DNA of 64,000 nt. It comes from Spirochaetaceae bacterium (GTDB lineage: Bacteria > Spirochaetota > Spirochaetia > Treponematales > Rectinemataceae). Positions 17,214 to 25,847 of this stretch are shown in pieces. Each line of letters opens with the position of its first letter. The stretch's first letter is position 1. The DNA is taken from positions 1 to 64,000 of the forward strand of contig JANXYQ010000096.1 in assembly GCA_025355995.1 (NCBI GenBank), written 5' to 3'. The position numbers and the translations under genes are program-made. A model generated the notes under the pieces. It made no database searches, was not told where the DNA came from, and saw nothing but the letters and a program-made list of their open reading frames with translations.

Positions 17214-17573
17214 GCAGGCATGCGCGCGAAGGCGCGAGCCTTTGGCTGGTCGCCTGCGTCCTCCTCGCCGCGCTGGGCATACTCCTCTCCGCTCCGCCCG
17301 CATTTATGATCGCGGGAACGGCGGCCGTCCTCGTCCTCTGGGATTTCGCAGGCGCTCGGCGGGGGGGGCTATATGCGCTCACGCCTACCCTACGCGCTTG
17401 CCGCCGTCGGTCTGGGTACGACGATCGCCATCGCAGGAGTCGGCATGCGGCTCGACCTGCCCTTCTTCGCCATGCTCTTCTGCGCCCTCGCCTGCGCCTT
17501 TTGTATCGATCGAATCGCGCGCGCAGCGTTTCCACGGAAATCTCGCCACCATAAAATGAACTTCCCGGAATAG
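17210..17573 (+). pseudogene. Small membrane protein interrupted at a G8 tract
   Basis: ATG 17210 overlaps the DUF58 stop. The frame encodes two membrane segments and then runs into GGGGGGGG at about 17361-17368. After it the natural continuation (MRSRLPYALAAVG, then two more membrane segments, ending HKMNFPE) is in another frame. Removing one G gives a single protein of about 120 residues with four membrane segments. As written, the frame continues into a low-complexity Arg-rich read-through. The cause may be slippage (phase variation), a real mutation or a consensus error. It is the last gene of the MoxR operon. Confidence 0.65.
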
Positions 17574-17577
17574 ATGC

Positions 17578-17606
17578 TTGACATAGCGAATAGTAATTGT
17601 TACAAA
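17578..17606 (+). promoter_or_regulatory. Promoter of the PaaX-like gene
   Basis: The -35 is TTGACA (17578-17583), the spacer 17 nt and the -10 TACAAA (17601-17606). The ATG at 17615 lies 8 nt after the -10 with no ribosome binding site, so the message is probably leaderless. A short ACAC/GTGT inverted repeat spans the start. Confidence 0.6.
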
Positions 17607-17614
17607 TACACGAT

Positions 17615-18469
17615 ATGTGTGATGATAGTGCCACTGATGTTATGGCGGACTTCCGAAAAGCCTACCCACTTTCGGCGAAGGGCTCCGTCTACAATTTCCT
17701 GATCCTCCGCGATGGTGCCCCGTTTTTAGCCGGATTGCCCTATCCTTCGCTTTCGACGATCCGCGACTTCGCCCACTACGCCGGTACTTCCGATTCGGCG
17801 ATCAGGACGCTGCTCTCTCGGGAGGGGAAGGCAGGATATATCGCGAAGGGAAAGGACGCCGAGGGCATAATGCGCTATCGGCTCGCGGAACCTTCGCTCG
17901 TCCTCAGCATGGTCAACAGCCGTCAGAGCGGGCTTCCCGAAGGCTTCATCGTCGCCGTCTTTAGTTTCACCGCAGACGCCGTCAGCGAGCGGAGCATCGT
18001 CCGCGAGACGCTCAAGAACTTCGGCTTCAAGAAGATCGCCCAGAATGTCTATCTTAACGGCCGGATCGACGCCGAACCCCTGAGGGCCGCGATGCGCGAG
18101 TTGGGTCTGGACTCCCACCTGTACCTCTTCCAGTGCCCGGAGCTCGAGGATGAGGCCCTTATTCGCCGTGTCATAGACCTGTTCGAGCTCGGCGAGCGCT
18201 CCGCAGAGCTCGCCGGCTTCGAGGCGGCGATGCTCGCCTTCCTCGGCCCCTCCCGGGCCGAGGACTCGGATCGGGACGCGGCTGCGCGGCGGATCATCTA
18301 CGCAGGACTGGTTTTCTGGGAGCGATTCAAGACTACGGAGCCGCCCCTGCCCGCGCGGCTCCTGCCCGAAGGATACCGCTTTGGCGCGATAGCCCGAGCC
18401 TATGAGGAGCGCTATGCCGCGAGCGCGCCGGCCATCGCCGAATACTATATGCGTATTTCCGCGCGATAA
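17615..18469 (+). CDS. PaaX-like transcriptional regulator
   Basis: A 284-residue protein. It has an N-terminal winged-helix region (TIRDFAHYAGTSDSAIRTLL near 47-67, as in PaaX), a middle RRM-like domain (VAVFSFTADAV ... FGFKKIAQNVYL, about 112-150), and a C-terminal region with PPLPARLLPEGYRFG near 246, which matches the PaaX C-terminal motif. PaaX proteins repress catabolic operons and bind CoA thioesters in characterised cases. Here the downstream genes encode membrane proteins rather than catabolic enzymes, so the ligand is unknown. The start is ATG 17615 (leaderless); ATG 17642 is an alternative. Confidence 0.65.
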   Translation: MCDDSATDVMADFRKAYPLSAKGSVYNFLILRDGAPFLAGLPYPSLSTIRDFAHYAGTSDSAIRTLLSREGKAGYIAKGKDAEGIMRYRLAEPSLVLSMVNSRQSGLPEGFIVAVFSFTADAVSERSIVRETLKNFGFKKIAQNVYLNGRIDAEPLRAAMRELGLDSHLYLFQCPELEDEALIRRVIDLFELGERSAELAGFEAAMLAFLGPSRAEDSDRDAAARRIIYAGLVFWERFKTTEPPLPARLLPEGYRFGAIARAYEERYAASAPAIAEYYMRISAR

Positions 18470-18478
18470 GGAGTAGAT

Positions 18479-19237
18479 ATGGAAATCTCGGGAAAGAAGG
18501 ATTTCGGCCCATTCTTGGCCTTCGGAGCGATCGCGGGCTTAGTGTCCGTCCTCGGCGGCATATCCGACATCGGCCTGAGCGCCGTCCTCGGGGGGGCCGA
18601 TATCAGCACCCTGCCTAGGGGCGCACTTGGGCGATTCGCCTCGTTTCGCGCGAGTCCCCTCGTAGGGCTCTACCAGCTGGATCTCCTGAACGTCTGCGTA
18701 TCGCTGGCGAGCCTACCGTTTTTCCTGGCCCTTGGAATGGCTCATCGCGAGCGACGGCCCGCTTTCTCCTTCTTCGCGATATCGGCGGCGGCCATCGGGA
18801 CGGCGGTATTCGTCGCGGGCAATGCCGCCTTGCCGATGCTAGGACTCGCCGGTAAGTATTACTCCGCCGCCGACGAGTCGGGGCGGCAGGCCATCGCGGC
18901 GGCCGGCGAGGCATTGTTGTCCCGAGGAGCGCACGGCAGCCCCGGGGCCTTCCCCGGCTTTATCCTTTCCTCGCTCTCGAGCCTGCTTTTCGCGTTCCTC
19001 ATGCTCGGCGGCGGGGTATTCCCCAAGCCAGTCGCCGCGCTTGGCATCGCGGGAAGCTCGATAATGATCCTCTACCTGGTCGCGGTCACCTTCATACCCG
19101 GTATGGAACATGCGGCGATGTTCATCGTCATGTTCGGCGGCCTGGCGACGATGGCTTGGCTGATCCTCGCCTCCATCCGGTTATTCGCCCTGGCCTCCCT
19201 CACTGCGTTCTCGCGTTCGAAAAGGAGCATGAAATGA
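18479..19237 (+). CDS. Polytopic membrane protein (DUF4386-like)
   Basis: A 252-residue protein with about six membrane helices (near 12-32, 58-84, 93-115, 157-178, 183-204 and 213-235). Size and helix spacing resemble the uncharacterised DUF4386 membrane proteins, but I see no diagnostic motif. It starts 9 nt after the PaaX-like gene with a weak GGAGT and overlaps the next ORF by ATGA. It is probably controlled by that regulator. No transport or enzymatic residues can be identified. Confidence 0.6.
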   Translation: MEISGKKDFGPFLAFGAIAGLVSVLGGISDIGLSAVLGGADISTLPRGALGRFASFRASPLVGLYQLDLLNVCVSLASLPFFLALGMAHRERRPAFSFFAISAAAIGTAVFVAGNAALPMLGLAGKYYSAADESGRQAIAAAGEALLSRGAHGSPGAFPGFILSSLSSLLFAFLMLGGGVFPKPVAALGIAGSSIMILYLVAVTFIPGMEHAAMFIVMFGGLATMAWLILASIRLFALASLTAFSRSKRSMK

Positions 19238-19473
19238 CGAGACTTGGCATTAATCCCTTTGGAATAGCCATCAACCTGGCTATCGGGTGGTTTGTGATCT
19301 CCTTCCTGCAGGCGGTCCTGCGCGGGATCGGTTCCTCGAGTGGTTCAAGCCTTTGGACTCGCTTTCTGGCCATCGCTCTGTTCAGGAACGGCCCGGCCGT
19401 GTTGATCAATCTGATCGCCATCGCCGTTTTGGGCGGCATAGGGACCGTTCTTTGGTTCCTAGCGAAAAAGTAG
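19234..19473 (+). CDS. Small two-helix membrane protein
   Basis: A 79-residue protein with an N-terminal hydrophobic helix (about 9-30) and a C-terminal one (55-76), ending in KK. ATG 19234 overlaps the TGA of the preceding gene and has GGAG at a good distance. It is not recognised. It sits between two DUF4386-like genes and is presumably co-translated with them. It could be a small subunit of a membrane complex, but only position supports that. Confidence 0.6.
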   Translation: MTRLGINPFGIAINLAIGWFVISFLQAVLRGIGSSSGSSLWTRFLAIALFRNGPAVLINLIAIAVLGGIGTVLWFLAKK

Positions 19474-19480
19474 CGGCAAA

Positions 19481-20266
19481 ATGGAGTATGCATCCATGGA
19501 TCAATCAAGCGCCGGGACGTCGCCTCTTCGACCGGAGCGCGAGTGGGCCGCGCTGTATAGAGCCGGAGCCGTCGCCTCATTCATCTACGTGGCCATGATG
19601 CTCGCGCCTCTCGCGCTCATGATCGTCGCGCCCCTTCCTCCGATGGATGGCGGCGCGGCCATCCTCGACTACGTGAACGCGCATCGAGGCATTTACGTCG
19701 CCGAGTTGGTTTGCTTCGTCGGGCTTTGCATACCTGCGATCGCCATGTTCCTAGCGCTGGGAGTCGCCCTTCGTTCCGCGAGCCCGAGCCTCGCCCTCCT
19801 CGGTTCGGCGCTGGGCATCTCCTCCGAGGTCGCCGCCTTCGCCATCGGCTCGAGCCCGCCCTCGCTGAGTTGGGGGCTCGTCGAGCTCGCGACGCGTTAT
19901 GCCAAGGGCGTCGGACCTGCGCGCGACGCTTTCGCAGCGGGAGCGGAAGCGCTCGCGGCTAACGTGAACGCAGTTTCGTTGGTGGGCGTTCTCACCGCCA
20001 TGGGGATACTGATTATCTCATTGATCTTCGCAAAGGGGGCCCTCGGCCGCGTCGCCGGCGTCATAGGCATTATCACCGGGGCTTCGGGCCTTTTCCTCGA
20101 AGCCTTCAGGCCCTACGTCGGCGCAGTCTACAGCATTTATGGGTTGCTTCTGCTCGCATGGTCCGTCGCCGTGGGCATCTGTCTCGCGCGAAAGGCGCGC
20201 ATCGCCGCCTCGGGCAGCGCGGGGACCGTCGGCTGGCTGGCCGGGGCGAGACGATTGAAGGAATAG
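19481..20266 (+). CDS. Polytopic membrane protein (DUF4386-like)
   Basis: A 261-residue protein with an N-terminal hydrophilic stretch and about six membrane helices (near 28-52, 70-92, 98-125, 165-187, 190-210 and 212-236). The overall plan is the same as the gene at 18479, which suggests a distant paralogue and perhaps a heteromeric complex. The start is ATG 19481 or the in-frame ATG 19496 (MDQSS); neither has a strong ribosome binding site. It is the last gene of the PaaX-like cluster. Confidence 0.6.
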   Translation: MEYASMDQSSAGTSPLRPEREWAALYRAGAVASFIYVAMMLAPLALMIVAPLPPMDGGAAILDYVNAHRGIYVAELVCFVGLCIPAIAMFLALGVALRSASPSLALLGSALGISSEVAAFAIGSSPPSLSWGLVELATRYAKGVGPARDAFAAGAEALAANVNAVSLVGVLTAMGILIISLIFAKGALGRVAGVIGIITGASGLFLEAFRPYVGAVYSIYGLLLLAWSVAVGICLARKARIAASGSAGTVGWLAGARRLKE

Positions 20267-20346
20267 CGCGAGCCTGGTTTGACTTTGATGCCCTCCGGCA
20301 TCTATTTTCCCACTATGGCCGTGTTGGGCGGGTAGTGCCGAGATGG

Positions 20347-20664
20347 TCGCCGCTTTGTATCGCGGCCTTCCTGTTCTCCGCAGGATTCCTAACCAGGACG
20401 GAGGCCAAGGTGCCGGAAATGCTTATCGACGATTACTACATCTTCCTTCGAACGTCGGGCAACATGATGCCCTGGTCTTTCTTCATGGCGCGACTCCCCG
20501 TCGCGGACGGGTGGCAGGAGATATCGATCCCCTGGGAAAGCTTCAAGAAAGGCTATTTCGATTCTTTCCTTTCCCTCACTACCTCGAAGCTCACGAGCCT
20601 GGCAGTTACGTCGGCGTTCCCTGCGCTCGTCTCGTTAGGGATCGCGGGGTTCTCGGTATGTCTC
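20347..20664 (+). pseudogene. Possible CIA30-like domain remnant
   Basis: The only protein-like signal between 20267 and 20668 is in one frame: IDDYYIFLRTSGN, then WQEISIPWESFKKGY, then SLGIAGFSV. It resembles the end of a complex-I-intermediate-associated-protein-30 (CIA30) type beta-sandwich (flavin reductase or carbohydrate-binding-like). It has no good start or ribosome binding site and runs out of the domain into the lipocalin region. I read it as a degraded 3' piece of a gene; it may instead be coincidence. Confidence 0.35.
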
Positions 20665-20668
20665 ATGC

Positions 20669-21199
20669 GAAGGTCTCCTTATTGCCTCGCTCGCCCTGCT
20701 CTCGGCATCTACGATCGCGTTCGCCGAGGGCAGTCGTCAGCCCTTCCAGAAAGTCGCGGACAGGATGGACCTGCAGAAATTCCTCGGCTCCTGGTACGTC
20801 ATCGGCGTACTGCCGACCCTCTTCGAGAAGGGCGCCGCCAACGGCATCGAGACCTACTCCCTCGACGAGAAAGGCGACCTCAGGGTCGAATGCGTCTTTT
20901 ACGAGGGCAGTCCCGCTGGCAAGAAGACGGTCATGCATCAGAAGGGCTGGGTCGTGGACAAGGAGAGGAACACCGAGTGGAAGGTGCGGCCGCTCTGGCC
21001 CCTCAAGCTGCCCTACCTGATCATCGACCTCGCCGAGGATTACCGCTACGCCGTGATCGGGACGAACAACTACAAGTATGTCTGGATCATGTCGAGAACG
21101 CCGACCATCGCGGACTCCGATTACGCTGGAATCCTTTCCCGGCTCGCGGAGCGCGGATACAAGACGGCCGCGATTCAGCGAATGCAGCGGGTTTGGTAG
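20669..21199 (+). pseudogene. Lipocalin (Blc-like), probable frameshift in signal peptide
   Basis: From ATG 20765 the frame encodes a lipocalin core: LQKFLGSWYVIGVLPTLFE, then a beta-strand series with YRYAVIGTNNYKYVWIMSR, the classic bacterial Blc motifs. The residues before it in the same frame (LLIASLALLSASTIAFAEG) are a good signal peptide but have no start codon. ATG 20669 (MRR) would join them if one base were removed from the GGTCTCC stretch at about 20676. Lipocalins of this type bind lipids in the outer membrane or periplasm. Without the signal the 144-residue core would be cytoplasmic. It is either a mutation or a sequence error. Confidence 0.6.
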
Positions 21200-21203
21200 G
21201 CGC

Positions 21204-22976
21204 CTACTCCTTCATCATAACGAGGGCTAGCGTGTTCATGCCCGCGTTGAGCGCGATTATCGGCGAAATCTCCTGGATGAAGAGGGGTTTCTTCCCCAGC
21301 GCTCCCTCGATCTGCAAGGCGAAGGACTCGGCGTCCGCGACGTCGCCCGCATGGACTACGCCGTAGCAACGAAGCTCGTCGCTCCCGACGAATCCCCGTG
21401 CTAGCTCGATGATCCCCTGCAGGTTCTTGCGCCTCGAGAAGGCCTTGCCGCAAATTTTGGAGCCGCCCTCCTCGTCGAGCGAGACTATGGGCTTGAGGTT
21501 GAGCAGGCCGGCCAGGGCTCCCTTGAGCGGGCTCACCCGGCCTCCCTTCACCATGTACTTGAGGGTGGGGACGCTCACCAGGATCCGCGCCTTGGGGATG
21601 AAGGCCTCGACGGCTGCCACCACTTCGTCGTGGGTCTTCCCCTCCGCGATCAGCTCGGCCGCGCGAAGGACGATGAGGGCCTGGGACCCGGAGTTGTTCC
21701 GCGAGTCTATGACGGAGATGCGCTTGTCGGGGATGAGGGCCGCCTCTCTCGCGGAGAGGCCGCAGGTACCCGACAACTTGCCGGAAACATGGATCGCGAT
21801 GACCGATTCGTAGTAGGTGGAGAGGAAGGAGTAGAGGAGCTTGAATGCGGCCGGGCTCGGCTGGGAAGTGGTCGGGTAGGGACCTCGAGCCTCCATGCCC
21901 TGGTAGATCCCGTCGTTCGAGATGGTGAGCCCGTCCAGGTATTGCGCGCCGCCGAGGATTATATTCAGCGGCACGACGTGAATCTGGTATCTATCGAGCA
22001 GGCTCTTCGGCAGGTCGCAGACCGAGTCGGTCACGAGGGCTATCGGGAACTTCCGCGAGTGGCTGACTTCGTACTCGCGGAGTATGTCGTCCACTTTCTG
22101 CTCATGGACTGTCCCGTAAGCCGAGAGCCGTCGTACGACCAGGGCCGGATTGTCGGTATGCACGTGGATGCGGGCCTTATCGCCGCTTCCCGCCGCAATG
22201 GCGCAGTCGCCGAAGGAGCTCAGCTCGTTCCTGAGGCTCCCCAGGTCGATGCCCTGGCCGCGGATAAATACCTCGGTGCAATACCTGAACGCCGGGTACT
22301 CGCCGCCATGCACGAACGGAGGCAGGTTGACGAGGCCATCCGCCACGCTGGGCGCCAGGTCTTTCGATTCCGAGACGAGATACTTGGTGGCGCCGCTCAG
22401 GAAACGGAAAAAACCCTCCGCCCCGGCATCTACTACATGCTCCTTCTTGAGCGCGGGCAGCAGGTTCGGGGTATTGTCCAGCGACCGCTTCGCGGCCTTT
22501 AGGGTATTCTGAAAGATCAGGCCGAAATCGCGCAGGTGCTTGTGCTCCTCGAATTCCCTCACCCAGTCCTTGATCACCGTCAGTATCGTGCCCTCGATCG
22601 GCGCGACGACCGCTTCGCGGGCGCGCCTCTCGGCATTCTTTGCGGCCTGGGCGAAGTCGTCGCTGGAGACGCTATCGATCTCGCCGATGGACTCGCTAAG
22701 GCCCATGAAAAACTGGGCGAAGATGATCCCCGAGTTGCCTCGCGCCCCCGAGAGGGCCGCATCGGCCATGGACCGCATGGTTTCGCCCGCGGTCGTCATC
22801 GGTGCGCTGCCCGCGATGAGCGAACCCATCGTCATCGCGAGGTTGGTCCCCGTATCGCCGTCGGCGACGGGGAAGACGTTGATCTTGTTGATCTCCTCGC
22901 GCTTGCGCATGATCTCCTTGCCGCCGGAGACGAAGGTGTTATAGAGGGAGACTGAATCGAGCTCGAAGCGTTGCAT
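21204..22976 (-). CDS. DAK2 domain-DegV domain fusion (fatty-acid-binding/kinase-related)
   Basis: A 590-residue cytoplasmic fusion. The N-terminal DAK2/DhaL-like domain has INVFPVADGDTGTNLAMTM (about 30-48) and SGARGNSGIIF, which hold the Asp residues that bind Mg-ATP in DhaL/FakA. The C-terminal half is DegV/FakB-like: IALVTDSVCDLP near 290, a TSQPSPAAF lid near 345, and the IHVSGKLSGT fatty-acid-binding segment near 375. In Firmicutes FakA and FakB are separate and phosphorylate exogenous fatty acids. A fused form with acyl-phosphate formation is a reasonable inference here, given the plsY-type gene 1.5 kb away. I chose ATG 22976 (MQRF) with GGAG upstream; 22985 is possible. Confidence 0.85.
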   Translation of the reverse strand: MQRFELDSVSLYNTFVSGGKEIMRKREEINKINVFPVADGDTGTNLAMTMGSLIAGSAPMTTAGETMRSMADAALSGARGNSGIIFAQFFMGLSESIGEIDSVSSDDFAQAAKNAERRAREAVVAPIEGTILTVIKDWVREFEEHKHLRDFGLIFQNTLKAAKRSLDNTPNLLPALKKEHVVDAGAEGFFRFLSGATKYLVSESKDLAPSVADGLVNLPPFVHGGEYPAFRYCTEVFIRGQGIDLGSLRNELSSFGDCAIAAGSGDKARIHVHTDNPALVVRRLSAYGTVHEQKVDDILREYEVSHSRKFPIALVTDSVCDLPKSLLDRYQIHVVPLNIILGGAQYLDGLTISNDGIYQGMEARGPYPTTSQPSPAAFKLLYSFLSTYYESVIAIHVSGKLSGTCGLSAREAALIPDKRISVIDSRNNSGSQALIVLRAAELIAEGKTHDEVVAAVEAFIPKARILVSVPTLKYMVKGGRVSPLKGALAGLLNLKPIVSLDEEGGSKICGKAFSRRKNLQGIIELARGFVGSDELRCYGVVHAGDVADAESFALQIEGALGKKPLFIQEISPIIALNAGMNTLALVMMKE

Positions 22977-23076
22977 GATCGGCATACTCCACTGATTCAA
23001 GTTCAATATATCAAAAAATATATCTAAATGGCCGGTGAATCGCAAACTCGTCGTATCGTTGATTGTATATTCAAAC

Positions 23077-23106
23077 TTGATAATACTATTTTACCCAGAC
23101 TAGAAA
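23077..23106 (+). promoter_or_regulatory. Candidate promoter of the DUF1295-HAD-plsY operon
   Basis: The -35 is TTGATA (23077-23082), the spacer 18 nt and the -10 TAGAAA (23101-23106), followed by GGAGGGG and ATG 23122. The same AT-rich intergenic region also serves the divergent DegV fusion, where TATATT is the likely -10. Confidence 0.4.
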
Positions 23107-23121
23107 TCATGGAGGGGCGCG

Positions 23122-23919
23122 ATGCTATTCAGTTTCGATCCCTATAATATCCTGACTACCTTGATAATCAGCTTCGCGATCCAGGCCCTTTTCTTCATCT
23201 TCGCGGCTTCGTTTAGGACCGACAAGGTTACCGACCTGTCCTACAGCCTCTCCTTCGCCATCCTGTCGATCGTGCTGGTAGCCTTGAGCCGCGCGTTCGC
23301 GCCCATCCAGCTCCTCGCCTCCGCCCTCGTCATCGTCTGGGCAGCCCGACTCGGCGCCTACCTGCTATCGAGAATCCTAAGAATCGGCAAGGACGCGCGC
23401 TTCGACGACAAGCGGGGGAACTTTCTCGTATTCCTTCGCTTTTGGGTCGTCCAAGCGATCGCGGTCTGGGCAATCATGCTCCCCGTGACCGTCCTGCTCA
23501 GTCTGAGCTCGGCTCCATCCCTCGGCGCGGTCTCTTTGGCTGGCGCCGCCCTATGGGCCATCGGCTTCGCCATAGAGATCGCGAGCGACGCCCAGAAATA
23601 CGCCTTTCGAAACAATCCCGTGAACGATGGACGCTGGATCCAGTCGGGGCTCTGGAAGTACTCCAGGCACCCCAATTACTTCGGCGAGGTAGTACTGTGG
23701 TGGGGGCTCTTTATCCTCGCCTTGCCCGGCCTCTCGGCTTCGATGCTCTTCGCTCTCGTGGGCCCGGTCTTCATCACCCTCCTCCTCCTCTTCGTCTCGG
23801 GCGTTCCGCTGCTCGAGAAGAGCGCCGAGGAGAAACACGGGAATAACCCCGAGTACCAGGCTTATAAACACCGCACCAGCGTTTTCATCCTAATGCCGCC
23901 CCGCAAGGATGGCCGGTGA
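23122..23919 (+). CDS. DUF1295 / steroid 5-alpha-reductase-like membrane protein
   Basis: A 265-residue protein with six to seven membrane helices. The C-terminal signature [20 protein letters not shown] (about 179-198) defines the DUF1295 family, related to steroid 5-alpha reductases and isoprenylcysteine methyltransferases that bind NADPH or SAM at this site. The substrate is unknown, probably a lipid. The start is ATG 23122 with a strong GGAGGGG. Its TGA overlaps the GTG of the HAD gene, and plsY follows, so a lipid-metabolism operon is likely. Confidence 0.85.
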   Translation: MLFSFDPYNILTTLIISFAIQALFFIFAASFRTDKVTDLSYSLSFAILSIVLVALSRAFAPIQLLASALVIVWAARLGAYLLSRILRIGKDARFDDKRGNFLVFLRFWVVQAIAVWAIMLPVTVLLSLSSAPSLGAVSLAGAALWAIGFAIEIASDAQKYAFRNNPVNDGRWIQSGLWKYSRHPNYFGEVVLWWGLFILALPGLSASMLFALVGPVFITLLLLFVSGVPLLEKSAEEKHGNNPEYQAYKHRTSVFILMPPRKDGR

Positions 23920-24491
23920 AGGTCCACATCTTCGACGTGGACTTCACGATAGTCCGATGCTCGACCGTGAGGGCATTCATACTCAGAGGCCTGCGCGAAG
24001 GGCTGGTAGGCCCTTCCATCGGTTTTTACCTACCCCTTCTTTCCCTGCGCTACGGCCTCAAGGGATACTCGGGCAGCTGGGATCAACGGGCTTACCCCTT
24101 CATGCAGGGCGTTCCTCAAGCCGAGCTGCAAGCCCTAGCCTCCTCGTCCTTCACGACCATACTCGAGCCCATCGCCCGGCATCTCGGGATCTCCGATATC
24201 GTGGCGAGCGAGCTCGAGTTTCGGGACGGAGCATCGACGGGGCGAGTGACCGGCGAGCCTGCCTTCGGCGAAGGCAAGCGCTCAAGGGCCCTTGCCTATC
24301 TGCGAACGATCGGCGTCGAGCCCGGCGAGTGCTCTTTTTATTGCGACAGTCACCGCGACCTTCCCCTGCTTCGCGAGGTAGGCGAGGCGGTGGCCGTCAA
24401 TCCGGACGCCCGGCTCCGCCGCGACGCGCGTGCACGGGGATGGGAGATACTCACGACGATGCCGGCGCACAAGGAAGTGCAGTATGCTTGA
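23916..24491 (+). CDS. HAD-superfamily (subclass IB) phosphatase
   Basis: A 191-residue HAD protein. Motif I is DVDFTIV (7-13), with the DxDxT pattern intact. An alpha-helical cap follows (about 20-95). The motif III lysine is probably in GEGKRSRAL, and motif IV is [10 protein letters not shown] near 149. Subclass IB members include phosphoserine, phosphatidylglycerophosphate and acyl-phosphate-type phosphatases. Adjacency to plsY suggests a phospholipid or lysophosphatidate-type substrate, but this is inference. GTG start at 23916 overlapping the upstream TGA; it overlaps plsY by 8 nt. Confidence 0.8.
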   Translation: MKVHIFDVDFTIVRCSTVRAFILRGLREGLVGPSIGFYLPLLSLRYGLKGYSGSWDQRAYPFMQGVPQAELQALASSSFTTILEPIARHLGISDIVASELEFRDGASTGRVTGEPAFGEGKRSRALAYLRTIGVEPGECSFYCDSHRDLPLLREVGEAVAVNPDARLRRDARARGWEILTTMPAHKEVQYA

Positions 24492-25044
24492 CCTGATAAT
24501 AATCGCGGCTGCGAGCTACCTTGTGGGCTCAATACCGACTGGCTTCATCGTAGGAAGGCTAGCGAGGGGGATGGACATACGAAAGCACGGCTCGGGCAAC
24601 ACGGGAGCGACCAATTCCTTTCGCGTCCTCGGGTGGAGGCTCGGATTCCTGGTGGCCTTGGTAGATATCGCGAAAGGATACCTGGCGGTCGGCCTAATTT
24701 CGCATATTTCCCTCTTCCCCGTTTCGGCTCCACCGGCATCCGTCGCGTTTATCGTCGCGAGCCTCGCGGCCGTTTTCGTTCATATCTAGCCGATATTCGC
24801 GGGCTTCAAGGGCGGCAAGGGCTTTGGCACGGCGGCGGTCGCTTCCTTCGCGCTCCCCTTCATTTATCTCCTTACGGCGTGGCTCTTCGGCTTTCCCTTC
24901 GATATAGTGATATTGGCCTTTTTCGTGGTGACTCTTGGGTTCACGACAGTCGGCGTCCGGAAAAAGCTCGCCTTGTACTTAAGGGGTGAGGCGGAACTCT
25001 TTGAGAAAGCCATGTTTCTGCGTCCGCGCAGGCGTCGATCCTAA
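24484..25044 (+). pseudogene. plsY: Glycerol-3-phosphate acyltransferase PlsY with in-frame UAG
   Basis: The frame shows PlsY throughout: GSIPTGFIVGRL, then GSGNTGATN (motif 1), and after an in-frame TAG at 24787-24789, PIFAGFKGGKGFGTAA (motif 2), ending at TAA 25044 with about 186 codons in all. The stop replaces the residue between HI and P, where homologues usually have Tyr or Phe, so a single-base change from a Tyr codon explains it. PlsY transfers acyl from acyl-phosphate to glycerol-3-phosphate and is normally essential where PlsB is absent. Possible explanations are a sequence error, a second copy elsewhere, or suppression. Recoding is unlikely because TAG ends several neighbouring genes normally. 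Confidence 0.8.
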
Positions 25045-25154
25045 GATAATTCAGGATAGGGTGAAGCCGATTCAGGCGCCATCTCGAGGCGGCGGAGGTC
25101 GAAGTCCTCACCTAAGGCCCGGGGCGGAAAAATCGTCGGGGGGCCTGATATTCG

Positions 25155-25183
25155 TTGCGCCACAATCCTCTATTGACTATATT
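25155..25183 (+). promoter_or_regulatory. Promoter of the rubrerythrin operon
   Basis: The -35 is TTGCGC (25155-25160), the spacer 17 nt and the -10 TATATT (25178-25183). A leader of about 70 nt follows, with small inverted repeats (GACT/AGTC around 25175-25190; CCGG/CCGG near 25220), ending in AGGAGAGG before ATG 25261. No recognisable PerR box was found. Confidence 0.55.
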
Positions 25184-25260
25184 AACAGTCGCCAGCAGGA
25201 AGGCTGCGCACCGCCCGGATTCGAGCCGGCCCGGATAATCCTATGTCGAAGGAGAGGGCA

Positions 25261-25836
25261 ATGAAAAGCCTAAAGGGTACGAAGACCGAGAAAAACCTCA
25301 TGGCGGCGTTCGCCGGGGAGTCGCAGGCGAGGAATCGTTATACCTATTTCGCTTCGAAAGCCAAGGAAGAAGGCTACTTCCAAATATCCGTCATTTTCGA
25401 GGAGACGGCGAACCAGGAAAAGGAGCATGCCAAGCGCATGTTCAAGTTCATGGAGGGCGGAGAGACCCAGATAACCGGGTCCTTCCCCTTCGGGGTCGTC
25501 GGATCGACGATGGACAACCTCCTCGCGGCCGCCGCCGGCGAGAACTACGAGTGGAAGACGATGTACCCGGACATCGCCAAGACCGCGCGCGAGGAGGGCT
25601 TCGACGCGATCGGCGCCGTCTTCGACGCCATCGTCGTCGCCGAGAAGCAGCACGCCAAGCGATACGAGAAGCTCGCCGCCAATATCGACGCGGGCAGAGT
25701 CTTCAAGGCCGAGGGGACCGCCGTTTGGCGCTGCATGAACTGTGGCTACCTCTACGAGGGGGCCGAGGCGCCCAAGGCCTGCCCGGCCTGCGCGCATCCT
25801 CAGGCCTACTTCGAGCGCCTCGGCGAGAATTGGTGA
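25261..25836 (+). CDS. rbr: Rubrerythrin
   Basis: A 191-residue non-haem di-iron peroxidase. The four-helix diiron domain has ligands in [10 protein letters not shown] (Glu20), [13 protein letters not shown] (Glu53, His56) and [11 protein letters not shown] (Glu128, His131). The C-terminal rubredoxin-like FeS4 site uses Cys158, Cys161, Cys174 and Cys177. It reduces hydrogen peroxide in anaerobes. The start is ATG 25261, not ATG 25243, because AGGAGAGG lies at the right distance for 25261. It is first in a cluster with desulfoferrodoxin and rubredoxin, its likely electron donor. Confidence 0.96.
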   Translation: MKSLKGTKTEKNLMAAFAGESQARNRYTYFASKAKEEGYFQISVIFEETANQEKEHAKRMFKFMEGGETQITGSFPFGVVGSTMDNLLAAAAGENYEWKTMYPDIAKTAREEGFDAIGAVFDAIVVAEKQHAKRYEKLAANIDAGRVFKAEGTAVWRCMNCGYLYEGAEAPKACPACAHPQAYFERLGENW

Positions 25837-25847
25837 GGGAGGAGGAA

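Noticed and set aside
24787-24789. Genome-wide recoding of UAG as sense (plsY and SH3 both have in-frame TAG)
   Set aside because: TAG is used as the normal terminal stop by several intact genes here (for example the DAK2-DegV fusion, rubredoxin and MoxR), so recoding does not fit.
25200-25242. tRNA-like stretch (GGATTCGAGCC) before rubrerythrin
   Set aside because: A TpsiC-like string occurs but there is no acceptor stem, anticodon arm or CCA-compatible 3' end.
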